The notes under the pieces are model-generated. The model had not been told where the DNA came from. It made no database searches and was given only the letters and a program-made list of their open reading frames with translations. Of a stretch of 64,000 nucleotides of DNA, positions 50,555 through 60,957 are shown piece by piece. The position numbers and the translations under genes were made by a program. Numbering within the stretch: position 1 is the stretch's first letter; each line of letters begins with the position of its first letter. The DNA comes from UBA5069 sp964560495 (GTDB lineage: Bacteria > Chloroflexota > Anaerolineae > Caldilineales > Caldilineaceae), in NCBI GenBank assembly GCA_964560495.1, contig CAZLMM010000003.1, positions 62,001-126,000 of the forward strand, in the 5' to 3' direction.

Positions 50555-50908
50555 ATGAGGATCAGCTATATCTTCATATGCTTTATCACAGCCCTGATCC
50601 TGCTTACTGCTTGCAGTGGGAGCGATCTGCCCCCGCAGAAAATCGCCATCCATGGCCTGGACATCAAGTTTGATGTGAACACCCTCACCGTACAGGCTGG
50701 TCGGGTGGTAGAATTGACATATGAGAACAAAGGGATGATAGACCACGCATTCGAAATTGGCGGCCTTGTGGATGAAGTGAGGATTCGTCCCGGCCAAAAG
50801 CATATTTTCAAGTTCACGGTGAATAACCCTGGCAGCTATCAATATGTGTGTGCAATGCCAGGGCATGAGATGGCCGGCATGGTTGGGATGCTTATCGCTG
50901 AACCATAG
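50555..50908 (+). CDS. Cupredoxin lipoprotein (type 1 copper)
   Basis: A 117-residue lipoprotein (lipobox LLTAC, Cys20) with one complete plastocyanin/azurin-like domain: ligands His64 (MIDHAFEIGG), Cys99, His104 and Met109 (VCAMPGHEMAGM). It could carry electrons to or from the multicopper oxidase or hold copper for it. AGGAGG overlaps the ZIP stop codon. It is the last gene of the operon; a bidirectional terminator follows. Confidence 0.9.
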   Translation: MRISYIFICFITALILLTACSGSDLPPQKIAIHGLDIKFDVNTLTVQAGRVVELTYENKGMIDHAFEIGGLVDEVRIRPGQKHIFKFTVNNPGSYQYVCAMPGHEMAGMVGMLIAEP

Positions 50909-50965
50909 TGGCGTACTCGATTCTTTATGAGCTTGTCTGCGAATCCCAGATAAAATGATAAAAGA

Positions 50966-50996
50966 AAAGGCCCTGCCGCTGAGCGGCAGGGCCTTT
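50966..50996. terminator. Bidirectional terminator between the metal operon and nuoN
   Basis: Arms AAAGGCCCTGCCGC (50966-50979) and GCGGCAGGGCCTTT (50983-50996) are perfect complements. On the reverse strand the hairpin is followed by TCTTTTATCATTTTATC, giving a good terminator for the nuo operon; on the forward strand the T run is short. Confidence 0.85.
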
Positions 50997-51022
50997 CCCA
51001 AATGTAAGATTTCAGCAATCCG

Positions 51023-52531
51023 CTAAAATTGGAGTGAAAGTAACTGTTGCGAGGCATCGTTGGCCCATTCAATCACGTTGGGGGGGTAGATGCCCAGCCA
51101 TAGGGTGGCCGCCACGCAGACGATCAGCACAAACTGTATGGCCAGGGCCACTCGCAGCGCGGCTGGTTTGAACTCGCGCTCTTTGTCTGCAGCCGGAAAG
51201 AACATCACACGCACGACATTCAGGTAATAGACTGCGGCGATGGCTGTGTTGATGGCCGCAACAAAAACCAGGAGGAAATACTGATGTTGAACTGCGGCGC
51301 CAAAGACATAGAACTTACCGACGAAGCCGCCGGTCAACGGGATGCCCGTCAGACTCAAAAGAAAGACGAACATGGACCAGGCCAACCACGGTGAACGTTG
51401 TCCCAGGCCGACGAAGGAACTGATGTCTGCGCTGCCGGTTTCATTTTCCACAGCCATGACGACGAGAAATGCGCCGATGTTGGTGAACAGATAGGCAAAG
51501 AGATAGATCATCAAGCCGTTGAGACCATTCATCGCCAGCGTTGATACTTCGGCCAGTTGTGCGCCCACCACGGCGGTCAGCCCCATGAGCATGTAGCCGG
51601 CCTGGGCTATCGAGCTATAGGCCAACATGCGTTTGACGCTGGTCTGGCGCAGGGCGATGAGGTTGCCCACCGTCATGGTGAGGATGGATAGACCCGTCAG
51701 GACCGGCACCCAATCGATGTGATAGCCGCTCAGCCCCACAATGAAGAAGCGCGCCATGACAGCAAATCCTGTGGCTTTCGACGCGGTGGAGAGATAGGCT
51801 GTGATGGGCGTCGGCGCGCCGTCATAGGTGTCGGGCGCCCATTGGTGAAACGGCACGAGGCTCGTCTTAAAGCCCAGACCCACCAACACCATGACCATTG
51901 CTGGCAAGATGATGGTCGTCATCGCCGGCCTTGTCGCCAGGGTCGCCGCAATTTCATAGAGATCGAGTGAACCGGTGGCGCCGTAGAAAAAGCTGAAACC
52001 ATAGAGCATGACCGCTGAAGCCACTGAGCCGTAGAGGAAATACTTGACGCCAGCTTCGGTGCTCCGTCGCGTCTCCCGCAGGAATCCAACCAGGAGATAG
52101 CTCGTGATGGAAAGAAACTCGATAGCCAGAAAGATGAGAAGCAGATTGATGGCGCTGACGGCGAGACTCATGGCGAGAGTGACGAACATGAAGAGCGCCC
52201 AGAATTCGCCCTTGCCGGCGATGCGTTGATTCATGAAAACGCCGCCGGCGATTGCCACCAGGATCATTCCGGCGATGACCACGATCTTCATGAAAGCAGC
52301 AAAGGCGTCAATTTGCACCAGGGGAAAGATCGCCGGCGGATCGATTCCCAATTGAAACACTGCGCCGATGAGCGCAACGATGAGGAAGACAACAGACACC
52401 ACCATGAAGCCGATGCCCGAGTCGCCCTCCTCTCCAAGCGCTGTGTCCAGGACAATGATGAGCAACCCGCCCACCATCAAGATGATTTCGGGCAACAATG
52501 CGCCCAGGTGACTAATGTCGACCGCGATCAA
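51023..52531 (-). CDS. nuoN: NADH-quinone oxidoreductase subunit N
   Basis: A 502-residue antiporter-like membrane subunit of complex I, one of three proton-pumping modules (with L and M). About 14 helices; motifs include YFLYGSVASAVMLYGFSFFY, FKTSLVPFHQWAPDTYDGAP (the conserved broken-helix Lys/His region) and KRMLAYSSIAQAGYMLMG. The TTG start at 52531 is supported by a GGGGGG ribosome binding site six bases upstream. Last gene of the reverse operon, 18 bases after nuoM. Confidence 0.95.
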   Translation of the reverse strand: MIAVDISHLGALLPEIILMVGGLLIIVLDTALGEEGDSGIGFMVVSVVFLIVALIGAVFQLGIDPPAIFPLVQIDAFAAFMKIVVIAGMILVAIAGGVFMNQRIAGKGEFWALFMFVTLAMSLAVSAINLLLIFLAIEFLSITSYLLVGFLRETRRSTEAGVKYFLYGSVASAVMLYGFSFFYGATGSLDLYEIAATLATRPAMTTIILPAMVMVLVGLGFKTSLVPFHQWAPDTYDGAPTPITAYLSTASKATGFAVMARFFIVGLSGYHIDWVPVLTGLSILTMTVGNLIALRQTSVKRMLAYSSIAQAGYMLMGLTAVVGAQLAEVSTLAMNGLNGLMIYLFAYLFTNIGAFLVVMAVENETGSADISSFVGLGQRSPWLAWSMFVFLLSLTGIPLTGGFVGKFYVFGAAVQHQYFLLVFVAAINTAIAAVYYLNVVRVMFFPAADKEREFKPAALRVALAIQFVLIVCVAATLWLGIYPPNVIEWANDASQQLLSLQF

Positions 52532-52549
52532 GGTCGGCCCCCCTTGCTG

Positions 52550-54163
52550 TTAGGACCACAGGCTTTGAATAAAATCGAGCAGGGCAACCGCCGAGCTGTT
52601 GAAAAAGTTGAGAATGAGCGTCGGATAGACGCCGAGAACGAACATGAGAATGACGAGCGGCCACAAAGTCACCTTCTCGAAACGCGCCATGTCCGTTGGC
52701 CCATCGGCATGCTCACCAGTGACAGTCGTCCAGTGGTCGTTCTTGCTTGCATCGTATTCGCCCAGGAACACATTCTGGATGATGCGCCACAGGATATAGA
52801 CTGCGGTGATCACGATGCCAATGACGCCGATGGCCGCCCAAATCGGCACCAGGGCGAATGCACCACGGAAGGTGAAAAATTCCGCCCAAAAGCCTGCCAG
52901 GCCAGGCAGACCCAGGCTGGCGAAGAGGGTGACCAACGCGATGCCGTAGAAGTAGGGAGTGCGCGTTCCGAGACCGCCAAACTTTGCTATTTCACGCGTG
53001 TGTGCGCGCTCATAAATGATGCCAACCAGGAAGAAGAGGGCGCCGGTGATGATGCCGTGATTGAACATTTGTAGTGTTGCGCCGTTGATGGCCATGGCCG
53101 CCGAATCGACGATTTGGGAGGCGCTGTAGCCAAAGCGCTCAGCAGCAGCCTGCGCGCCCTCTGGCGTAAGCACTGTGGCGGCAGCGCCAACGCCCAACAT
53201 CACATACCCCATGTGACTCACCGAGCTGTAGGCGATGAGTCGCTTGAGGTCGGTCTGGGCCACACAGACAAATGCGCCATACACAATGGCAATGACGCCA
53301 ATACCGACCAGCCACATGGACCAAAATTCGCTGGCTGTGGGATAGGTGGGCAATACGATGCGCAAGAAGCCATATGCGCCGAGTTTTAGCAACACACCGG
53401 CCAAAATAACCGAACCGGCTGTGGGCGCTTCCGTATGGGCGTCTGGCAACCAAGTGTGGAAGGGGAAAGCCGGCACCTTGAAGGCAAAACCCAGAAAAAA
53501 TCCCCAGAAAGCCAGGCTGGTGAAGAGCAGGGCGTCCTGCGGCGGCAAATCCTGGAAGGGTTTCAGCGCCGCAGCTTCTGGAATATCGAAGGTGCCCGTG
53601 ACGAAGTATGTACCCAGAATCGCCAATAGCATGAAGACCGAACCGATCAGGGTGTAGATAAAGAACTTGATCGACGCGTACTGGCGGTTCTTCCCACCCC
53701 AAATGCCGATGAGCAAATACATGGGCACCAGGCTGATCTCCCAGAAGACGTAGAAGAGCACGTAATCCAGCGCCATGAAGACGCCGAACATGCTCAACGC
53801 CAACAAGTGAAACATGACGAAGTATTCTTTGACGCGCGTGTTGATCACCATCATGCTGTAATAGATGCTGAGGGTGGTCAGTAGGGCGGTCAGGAAGATG
53901 AGGGGAGCGCTCAAACCGTCCACACCCAAATGAAAGCCTGCGTTGAGCGACTCGATCCATGGGACATCAACCTGGAAGGCCATCTGACCCGTCTCCCAGT
54001 CATAGGCGGCCAGCATGTAGATGCTCAGCCCGAGCGGCAACAGGCTGGCCAGGACGCTTCCCCACTTGATCGCCCTGTCACCTTTCGAGACCAATACAAG
54101 AATGGCAGCCACGAGCGGCCAAAACAGAATGATCGGCAACAACCATTCATTCAAGAATTCCAT
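52550..54163 (-). CDS. nuoM: NADH-quinone oxidoreductase subunit M
   Basis: A 537-residue antiporter-like subunit of the complex I membrane arm. It has the conserved Glu helix (YVLFYVFWEISLVPMYLLIG), the PFHTWLPDAHTEAPTAGSV motif and DLKRLIAYSSVSHMGYVMLG. The length is normal. It follows nuoL by 57 bases; AGGAAAG precedes the start. Confidence 0.96.
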   Translation of the reverse strand: MEFLNEWLLPIILFWPLVAAILVLVSKGDRAIKWGSVLASLLPLGLSIYMLAAYDWETGQMAFQVDVPWIESLNAGFHLGVDGLSAPLIFLTALLTTLSIYYSMMVINTRVKEYFVMFHLLALSMFGVFMALDYVLFYVFWEISLVPMYLLIGIWGGKNRQYASIKFFIYTLIGSVFMLLAILGTYFVTGTFDIPEAAALKPFQDLPPQDALLFTSLAFWGFFLGFAFKVPAFPFHTWLPDAHTEAPTAGSVILAGVLLKLGAYGFLRIVLPTYPTASEFWSMWLVGIGVIAIVYGAFVCVAQTDLKRLIAYSSVSHMGYVMLGVGAAATVLTPEGAQAAAERFGYSASQIVDSAAMAINGATLQMFNHGIITGALFFLVGIIYERAHTREIAKFGGLGTRTPYFYGIALVTLFASLGLPGLAGFWAEFFTFRGAFALVPIWAAIGVIGIVITAVYILWRIIQNVFLGEYDASKNDHWTTVTGEHADGPTDMARFEKVTLWPLVILMFVLGVYPTLILNFFNSSAVALLDFIQSLWS

Positions 54164-54220
54164 GGATCTTTCCTCCGCAAACCTTTGTTGAGTTGCGAGC
54201 TATGAGAACAGACGAAATAT

Positions 54221-56461
54221 CTACACAAGGGTCAAAATCGCCGGCAGCGCCTTGAGCAGCAACCACACCGTCACCGAGATAACCAACACGAGCAGATAGA
54301 CCTGTACACGGCCATCCTGCGTGTTGCGCAGCAAACCGCCCATTGCGCCCATCACTGGGCCAAACGCGTTCACCAGGCCATCCACGATGTAGCGGTCGAA
54401 ATTTGCAGCCACCTTGCTCAGCCACACCCCCAACTTGCCGATTCCGTCGACGATGGGGTCGATGACCCACAGGTCGTCGAACCAATACAAGAACTTCGAC
54501 ACACCTCTTGTCAGTGGAATGAACGTGTATTGATAGAATTCGTCCACATAATACTTACGATGCAAAAGCCACCAAATGGGTCCGAGCCAACGTCGCAACG
54601 GATCCACGGTCTCGTAGGCATAAGCGCGCCGCCCATAAACAAGCCAACCCAAGGCAATGCCGCCTAGCGCCACCACCAGCGAAATCGCGAGGGGGACAAG
54701 GCTGCCTTCTGGGTGCGCCACATGGAAATTCAGCGCCTCGATGTACGGCTCCAAGAATCCCTCGATGGCATTGGGTACAAGACCGCCTATGACGGGGAAA
54801 TAATTGGGGATGCCAATCCATCCCAAGAATAGGGCGAAAGGCGTGATCAGGATCAGCGGTATCGTCATCGACTTGACACTCTCTGGCGCGTGTTCCGCCC
54901 CCGCGGTGCGTGGCTGCCCCAAGAAGGTCAGGCTCATCTGACGCGTGGTGTAAAACGCCGTCAGGAACGCTGCAATCGCCAGAGTGACAAGGACGCCTAT
55001 ATGGGAGGTGTACCAGGCGGAGGCCAAAATTTCATCTTTCGACCAAAAACCTGCGGTCAACAATGGAAAGCCACACAAAGATAGGCCGCCCAGGATGAAT
55101 GTCCAGCCTGTGATGGGCATCCGCTTGAGCAGCCCACCCATGTTGCGCATATCCTGTGGGTCTTCTGGATTGAGGTCGCCATCTCGACGATGAAGAACAG
55201 TCGGGCCATGATGCCCATGGTCGTCGTGAGCGCCGTGCCCATTGCCGTGAGCGTGGGCATGGTGGAATCCATGCTCGACGCCGTGAATGACGCTGCCCGA
55301 CCCTAAGAACAGCAAACCCTTGAAAAAAGCATGCATGATCAAGTGGAAGAACGCCGCCGTGTACGCCCCGATACCGATGGCCGCCACCATGAAGCCGAGC
55401 TGGCTGATCGTGGAGTAGGCCAGCACGCGTTTGATGTCCCACTGGGCGACGGCAATCGTGGCCGCAAACAGAGCCGTAAAGGCGCCGATGAATGCAACGA
55501 ACTGGGCAACGCCGGGCGACGCCTCGTAGGCCACGTAGTAGAGCGGGAACATGCGCACCAACAAAAAGACGCCAGCCGAGACCATCGTCGCCGCATGAAT
55601 CATGGCGCTGACGGGTGTGGGACCTTCCATTGCATCAGGCAACCAAACATGCAGCGGGAACTGGGCGCTCTTGCCAATAGTGCCGAAGAAGAGCAAGACG
55701 GCGATGAGTCCGATAGCCGTGGTCTGAATGTTAAATAATGGAAGCGTCACACTCATATGAGCCAGGTGTTCAAGATTTTCGGGGAGGAAAATCTCTGAGA
55801 ACTGGAGGCTCGAAGGCGTACTCCATGAGTAAAGCAGCATCATGCCAGCGAACATGATGGCATCGCCGACGCGAGTTGTCAGAAATGCCTTAACCGCAGC
55901 CTTGCGAGCCGACTCCTTCTCATACCAAAAACCGATGAGCAGGTAGGAACACAAACCCATGATCTCCCAGAAGACGAAGAAAGTGATGAGGGAGTTGGAC
56001 ACGACCAGGCCCAACATGCCACATGCAAAAAGGCTGATGTAGGCCATGAAACGGCTGTAGCGTGGATCACGATTTTGCTGACTGTCGACCGGATATTGCT
56101 CAGGCTTCAGGTGTGGAGGGAACGACATATAGCCATAGGAGTAGATGAAGATCATCAAGAGGAGGAAGCACACCATGAAGAGCATCAAGGCGTTGGCCGG
56201 GTCCACCTGATAGCCGATCCGAATCTCGCTCAGTCCTGTGGGGATTGTGTACAACACCCCTTCGACCGTGTGCTCGCCAAAGTGGTCTGCGGAGAAGGCT
56301 GCGAATGCAATGCCCCACCCGAGCACGAAGGAAATAGCGACGCCGACGATAGCGGTCAGCGCGCTGACGGTCTTGTTGCGATTCAGGAACAGGACAATGG
56401 CCAGGAATGCCAGAAATGGGGGAATGGGAAGCACCCAGGCCAGATTGAAAAGTCCTTCCAT
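54221..56461 (-). CDS. nuoL: NADH-quinone oxidoreductase subunit L
   Basis: A 746-residue distal antiporter-like subunit. Motifs: LVVSNSLITFFVFWEIMGLC, FPLHVWLPDAMEGPTPVSAM, AQWDIKRVLAYSTISQLGFM, and the C-terminal lateral helix with a final anchor helix (about 690-746). Between helices near residues 390-425 is a loop with more than ten His residues (HGVEHGFHHAHAHGNGHG and DDHGHHGP), which standard NuoL loops lack or have in weaker form. The protein is about 100 residues longer than the E. coli form. Confidence 0.95.
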   Translation of the reverse strand: MEGLFNLAWVLPIPPFLAFLAIVLFLNRNKTVSALTAIVGVAISFVLGWGIAFAAFSADHFGEHTVEGVLYTIPTGLSEIRIGYQVDPANALMLFMVCFLLLMIFIYSYGYMSFPPHLKPEQYPVDSQQNRDPRYSRFMAYISLFACGMLGLVVSNSLITFFVFWEIMGLCSYLLIGFWYEKESARKAAVKAFLTTRVGDAIMFAGMMLLYSWSTPSSLQFSEIFLPENLEHLAHMSVTLPLFNIQTTAIGLIAVLLFFGTIGKSAQFPLHVWLPDAMEGPTPVSAMIHAATMVSAGVFLLVRMFPLYYVAYEASPGVAQFVAFIGAFTALFAATIAVAQWDIKRVLAYSTISQLGFMVAAIGIGAYTAAFFHLIMHAFFKGLLFLGSGSVIHGVEHGFHHAHAHGNGHGAHDDHGHHGPTVLHRRDGDLNPEDPQDMRNMGGLLKRMPITGWTFILGGLSLCGFPLLTAGFWSKDEILASAWYTSHIGVLVTLAIAAFLTAFYTTRQMSLTFLGQPRTAGAEHAPESVKSMTIPLILITPFALFLGWIGIPNYFPVIGGLVPNAIEGFLEPYIEALNFHVAHPEGSLVPLAISLVVALGGIALGWLVYGRRAYAYETVDPLRRWLGPIWWLLHRKYYVDEFYQYTFIPLTRGVSKFLYWFDDLWVIDPIVDGIGKLGVWLSKVAANFDRYIVDGLVNAFGPVMGAMGGLLRNTQDGRVQVYLLVLVISVTVWLLLKALPAILTLV

Positions 56462-56505
56462 TGAATGACCTCTTTGTTCCGAATGACTTCAGGAAAAATT
56501 CCAGA

Positions 56506-56898
56506 TTATGAATGATCGCCAGCCGAGTCAGGCTGCTGCATCATGGAGCGTTGACGAAAGAGGATCACCATATTGGCGACCAAGAAACCGACAATCGCGC
56601 CCACAATTGCCAACCCCAAAAACCACAAATCGTTGCCGATCTCCATCAGCGAGCCAATTCCTACAAAAAGGGTTGCGCTTGCCAGGCTGACCAAAATGAG
56701 AATTCCTTGCTCCCGCTTACGCCGTTTTGCCTCGTTCAGCATGTCGGCGGCGTCTCGGAAATCTGGCGCATACTTGACGATCTCTTTCAGCGCATGGACA
56801 GCTCCAGTGTAATTGCCTTGGCTCATCTTCTCTTGCGCCAGATCGTAGAGAAATGCGCATTGTTCTTCCAGCGTTCCGGTCAAAAGTTGTTTTGGCAT
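56506..56898 (-). CDS. TPR-like membrane protein inside the nuo operon
   Basis: A 130-residue protein between nuoK and nuoL. Residues 8-65 form a tetratricopeptide-like pair (EEQCAFLYDLAQEKMSQGNY, AVHALKEIVKYAPDFRDAAD), followed by a basic linker (AKRRKREQG), two membrane helices (about 70-112), and a polar tail. It is not a complex I subunit. TPR proteins often act in assembly, so an accessory role in complex I biogenesis is possible from location alone. Confidence 0.75.
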   Translation of the reverse strand: MPKQLLTGTLEEQCAFLYDLAQEKMSQGNYTGAVHALKEIVKYAPDFRDAADMLNEAKRRKREQGILILVSLASATLFVGIGSLMEIGNDLWFLGLAIVGAIVGFLVANMVILFRQRSMMQQPDSAGDHS

Positions 56899-56950
56899 CG
56901 ACGATTTATGACCAACAACTCAAACTGTCCTACACGTGCTTCTCGTCCCA

Positions 56951-57262
56951 CTATCCTTTGAGCATATCCAGCTCATCCAGGTTGACGGTCTTGCGATTTC
57001 GATAGATGGAAATGATCAGCGCCAGCCCCACTGCCGCTTCTGCTGCGGCGATGGCAATGACAAAAATGGCAAAGACCTGGCCGGCAAGTTGGGCGTATGT
57101 GTCGCTGTAGCGCCAGAATGCAACTAGATTGATATTGACGGCATTGAGCATGAGTTCGATGCCAATCAGAACGGCGATGGCGTTGCGTCGCGCCAGCGAC
57201 GTGTACAGCCCGCAACAAAACATGAACGCAGCCAATGCCAGATACCAACTCAGCGGAACCAT
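56951..57262 (-). CDS. nuoK: NADH-quinone oxidoreductase subunit K
   Basis: A 103-residue three-helix subunit with the membrane Glu residues in AVLIGIELMLNAVNINLVAF and AEAAVGLALIISIYR that belong to the proton path. GGAGG lies five bases before the start. Nine bases separate it from nuoJ. Confidence 0.96.
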   Translation of the reverse strand: MVPLSWYLALAAFMFCCGLYTSLARRNAIAVLIGIELMLNAVNINLVAFWRYSDTYAQLAGQVFAIFVIAIAAAEAAVGLALIISIYRNRKTVNLDELDMLKG

Positions 57263-57271
57263 CTCATCCTC

Positions 57272-57808
57272 CTACTTTCGATCGCGAGCCAGCAGCAGCG
57301 CGCCGCTCAGGGCCACCAACAGGAGCAATGCCAGCAGCTCGAAGGCCACCAGATAATCGTTCACAAAGAGCACGCCCAGAGCAGCAATGATATCCTCGCC
57401 ATTGCCCAACTTCGCCCCGGTCACCGGCCACGGCACATTGAACATAAGCCCAAGCAACACGGAAAGCAGTAGCACCACCGTGACGATGGCCGCCAGTTTC
57501 TGCTGGTTGGTGGGCGAGGTCTTGCCGAACATCATGCCGCGCGTCAACATGATGGCAAAGGTGATGAGCGTGGAGATGGCCCCGATGTAGATCAACACCT
57601 GGCTCACTGCCACGAATTCGGCTTCGAGCAGGGCATAGATCGCAGCAACGCCAAAGAGTGCGCCCACCAATGAGAGTGCGCTGTGAAAAAGATTGCCAGT
57701 TGTGGCTACCAACAACGAACAGAGTCCCACGAACAGGGCGAGGGGAATGAAGATCAGCACCCCGACAGGAGGGATCATCGCCAAGGCTTGATTCATCAAA
57801 TCCTGCAT
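57272..57808 (-). CDS. nuoJ: NADH-quinone oxidoreductase subunit J
   Basis: A 178-residue five-helix subunit with the conserved ALLEAEFVAVSQVLIYIGAI segment that includes the pi-bulge helix near the E-channel. Normal length. It lies directly after nuoH without an intervening nuoI. Confidence 0.95.
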   Translation of the reverse strand: MQDLMNQALAMIPPVGVLIFIPLALFVGLCSLLVATTGNLFHSALSLVGALFGVAAIYALLEAEFVAVSQVLIYIGAISTLITFAIMLTRGMMFGKTSPTNQQKLAAIVTVVLLLSVLLGLMFNVPWPVTGAKLGNGEDIIAALGVLFVNDYLVAFELLALLLLVALSGALLLARDRK

Positions 57809-57873
57809 AAGAACACCTCTACGTTAGCTTTGCTCTCTGCCTATCGCAGCCGATCCAACTTGACGTCCGACGC

Positions 57874-59112
<1,239 letters not shown>

Positions 59113-59142
59113 CTCTGCGACCTCCGCTCGTGCAGCCGACGA

Positions 59143-59499
59143 TTACGCCCACTCCAACGCGCCCTTGCGCCACTCAAGCAGCAGACCGAGCAGCAAAATG
59201 ACCACGAAGGTGACTGTCGCAAACACGGCAAACAAGGACAACTGGTTGTAGGCGACTGCAATGGGAAATAGGAAAATGACTTCCACATCAAAGATCAGGA
59301 AGATCAAGCCGATCAGATAGTACTGAGCTTTGAACTGCACCCAAGTGTCGCCGATCGTCTCGACGCCTGATTCGTAGGTGTCAGTCTTGATTGCATCGGG
59401 GCGGCGGGGGCCGAGGATCGCTCCGAGAACGACAGCGGCAAAGGGGATGATGAATGCAATAGTGCTCAAAATAAGGATAAAGGCAAAATTGCCCAACAT
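59143..59499 (-). CDS. nuoA: NADH-quinone oxidoreductase subunit A, copy 1
   Basis: A 118-residue three-helix subunit: VVLGAILGPRRPDAIKTDTY, ESGVETIGDTWVQFKAQYY, FLIFDVEVIFLFPIAVAY and the end LLEWRKGALEWA. The start at 59499 is chosen over 59553 because AGGAG stands seven bases upstream. It opens the reverse operon. Confidence 0.94.
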   Translation of the reverse strand: MLGNFAFILILSTIAFIIPFAAVVLGAILGPRRPDAIKTDTYESGVETIGDTWVQFKAQYYLIGLIFLIFDVEVIFLFPIAVAYNQLSLFAVFATVTFVVILLLGLLLEWRKGALEWA

Positions 59500-59961
59500 A
59501 ACATCACTCCTGGTCTCAGGCATGAGATCGAGCGTTTGAATCGCTTCGCACAAAATCAGTTTATTCGGGTGCGCCCCATTTTGCTTTTTCGGGGCCTACT
59601 CCTCGGCAGCGCCGATAGCGGTTCGGCTGTTTGTGTAGAATGTAACAAACGCCACGTTATCGTAGCACAGCCCCAGAATTATGAAAAATCTATGAAAGGC
59701 GAAACGTATCAATCTCCACAGTAATCCCTTGTTCGTTCTGCTTTTCACAAGCCTGGATTCGGCAAATTGACACCGCATTTATCCTCGTGATAAACTGCAC
59801 AAACAGTGTTTTTCAACGTATGATCAGTGTTGATCCATTGACTCGACAGAGACCCGTAGCTCGGTGTTGGCGTTGAGTCAATGTTGTTTTGAGTAATAGT
59901 TTTCCACCAGATGTTGTCTTGCTGGAGCGATCTGGCTTCAGCCGACCAGGAGGCGCACCCG
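59500..59961. promoter_or_regulatory. Divergent promoter region of the two nuo operons
   Basis: About 460 bases between two nuoA genes transcribed away from each other. An inverted repeat CATTGACTC (59836-59844) / GAGTCAATG (59875-59883) encloses 30 bases and could be an operator or leader hairpin for the forward operon. On the reverse strand TGTGCTACGAT near 59655-59665 resembles an extended -10. Neither is secure. No gene is seen. Confidence 0.4.
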
Positions 59962-60333
59962 ATGGCCATCGATTACTTCCCACTGCTCTTGATGATTGTC
60001 ATTGCATCCGGCTTCGCTGCAATCGCAATCGTTGTGCCAACCCTTCTCGGACCCCGACGCGATAACAAACAGAAGCTGGAGACCTACGAATCGGGCATCA
60101 TCCCCTTCAACGACGCCCGTCGACGTTTCCCCATCAAGTATTACCTTGTCGCCATGCTCTTCATCCTCTTCGATATTGAAATCATTTTTACCTATCCCTG
60201 GGCTGTCATCCTACGCCCTCTGCGAGACAATCTCGGCCTGGTGATCACACTCGCTCCAATGGCCTTCTTTCTCCTCGTCTTGATCATCGGCCTGATCTAC
60301 GAATGGCGCAAGGGTGCGCTGTCCTGGGAATGA
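59962..60333 (+). CDS. nuoA: NADH-quinone oxidoreductase subunit A, copy 2
   Basis: A 123-residue subunit A that opens the forward operon: VPTLLGPRRDNKQKLETYES, FNDARRRFPIKYYLVAMLFI, FDIEIIFTYPWAV and LIYEWRKGALSWE. It differs from copy 1 through most of its length, so it is not a recent duplicate. AGGAGG at 59947-59952 sets the start at 59962. Confidence 0.94.
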   Translation: MAIDYFPLLLMIVIASGFAAIAIVVPTLLGPRRDNKQKLETYESGIIPFNDARRRFPIKYYLVAMLFILFDIEIIFTYPWAVILRPLRDNLGLVITLAPMAFFLLVLIIGLIYEWRKGALSWE

Positions 60334-60393
60334 ATATGCATTGACCGTTCGTAATTCGTAAACAACAAATCGTAGACCACGCAGGTTCACATT

Positions 60394-60954
60394 ATGGGAC
60401 TCGAAGATAAAATACCTGAAGGCATCATCACCACCTCTCTGGAAAGCCTGGTCAACTGGGGGCGACAGAACAGCACCTGGCCGCTTCTCTTCGGCCTGGC
60501 CTGCTGCGCCATCGAGATGATCGCCACCGGCACTGCGCGCCACGACATCGCGCGTTACGGATCCGAGCTCTTCCGCGCCAGCCCACGCCAGGCAGATTTG
60601 ATGATCGTCTCCGGGCGCGTGAGCAACAAGATGGCGCCGGTGATCAAGCGTCTCTACGACCAGATGAGCGAACCCAAGTGGGTCATCGCCATGGGCATCT
60701 GTGCCAGCGCTGGCGGCCCTTTCAACAACTACGCTATCATCCAGGGCGTAGACAAGATCATCCCGGTGGATGTCTATGTGCCCGGCTGCCCGCCTCGCCC
60801 CGAAGCCTTGCTTTATGCCCTGGACAAATTGCGCGCCAAACAAGGCAAGGAGACTTTTGCCAAGTACCGGCGCGTCGAGATCGCCCAGGCCATGGTGCGC
60901 TCCGAAGATTTGGATTCATTGGAGACTCTGCCCAAAGAAAAGTTGATGGTCTAG
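60394..60954 (+). CDS. nuoB: NADH-quinone oxidoreductase subunit B
   Basis: A 186-residue peripheral-arm subunit carrying the N2 4Fe-4S cluster next to the quinone site. Ligands are visible: the adjacent Cys pair in FGLACCAIEM, Cys in MGICASAGG, and Cys in VPGCPPRPEA. Normal length. Three bases separate it from nuoCD. Confidence 0.97.
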   Translation: MGLEDKIPEGIITTSLESLVNWGRQNSTWPLLFGLACCAIEMIATGTARHDIARYGSELFRASPRQADLMIVSGRVSNKMAPVIKRLYDQMSEPKWVIAMGICASAGGPFNNYAIIQGVDKIIPVDVYVPGCPPRPEALLYALDKLRAKQGKETFAKYRRVEIAQAMVRSEDLDSLETLPKEKLMV

Positions 60955-60957
60955 CCC

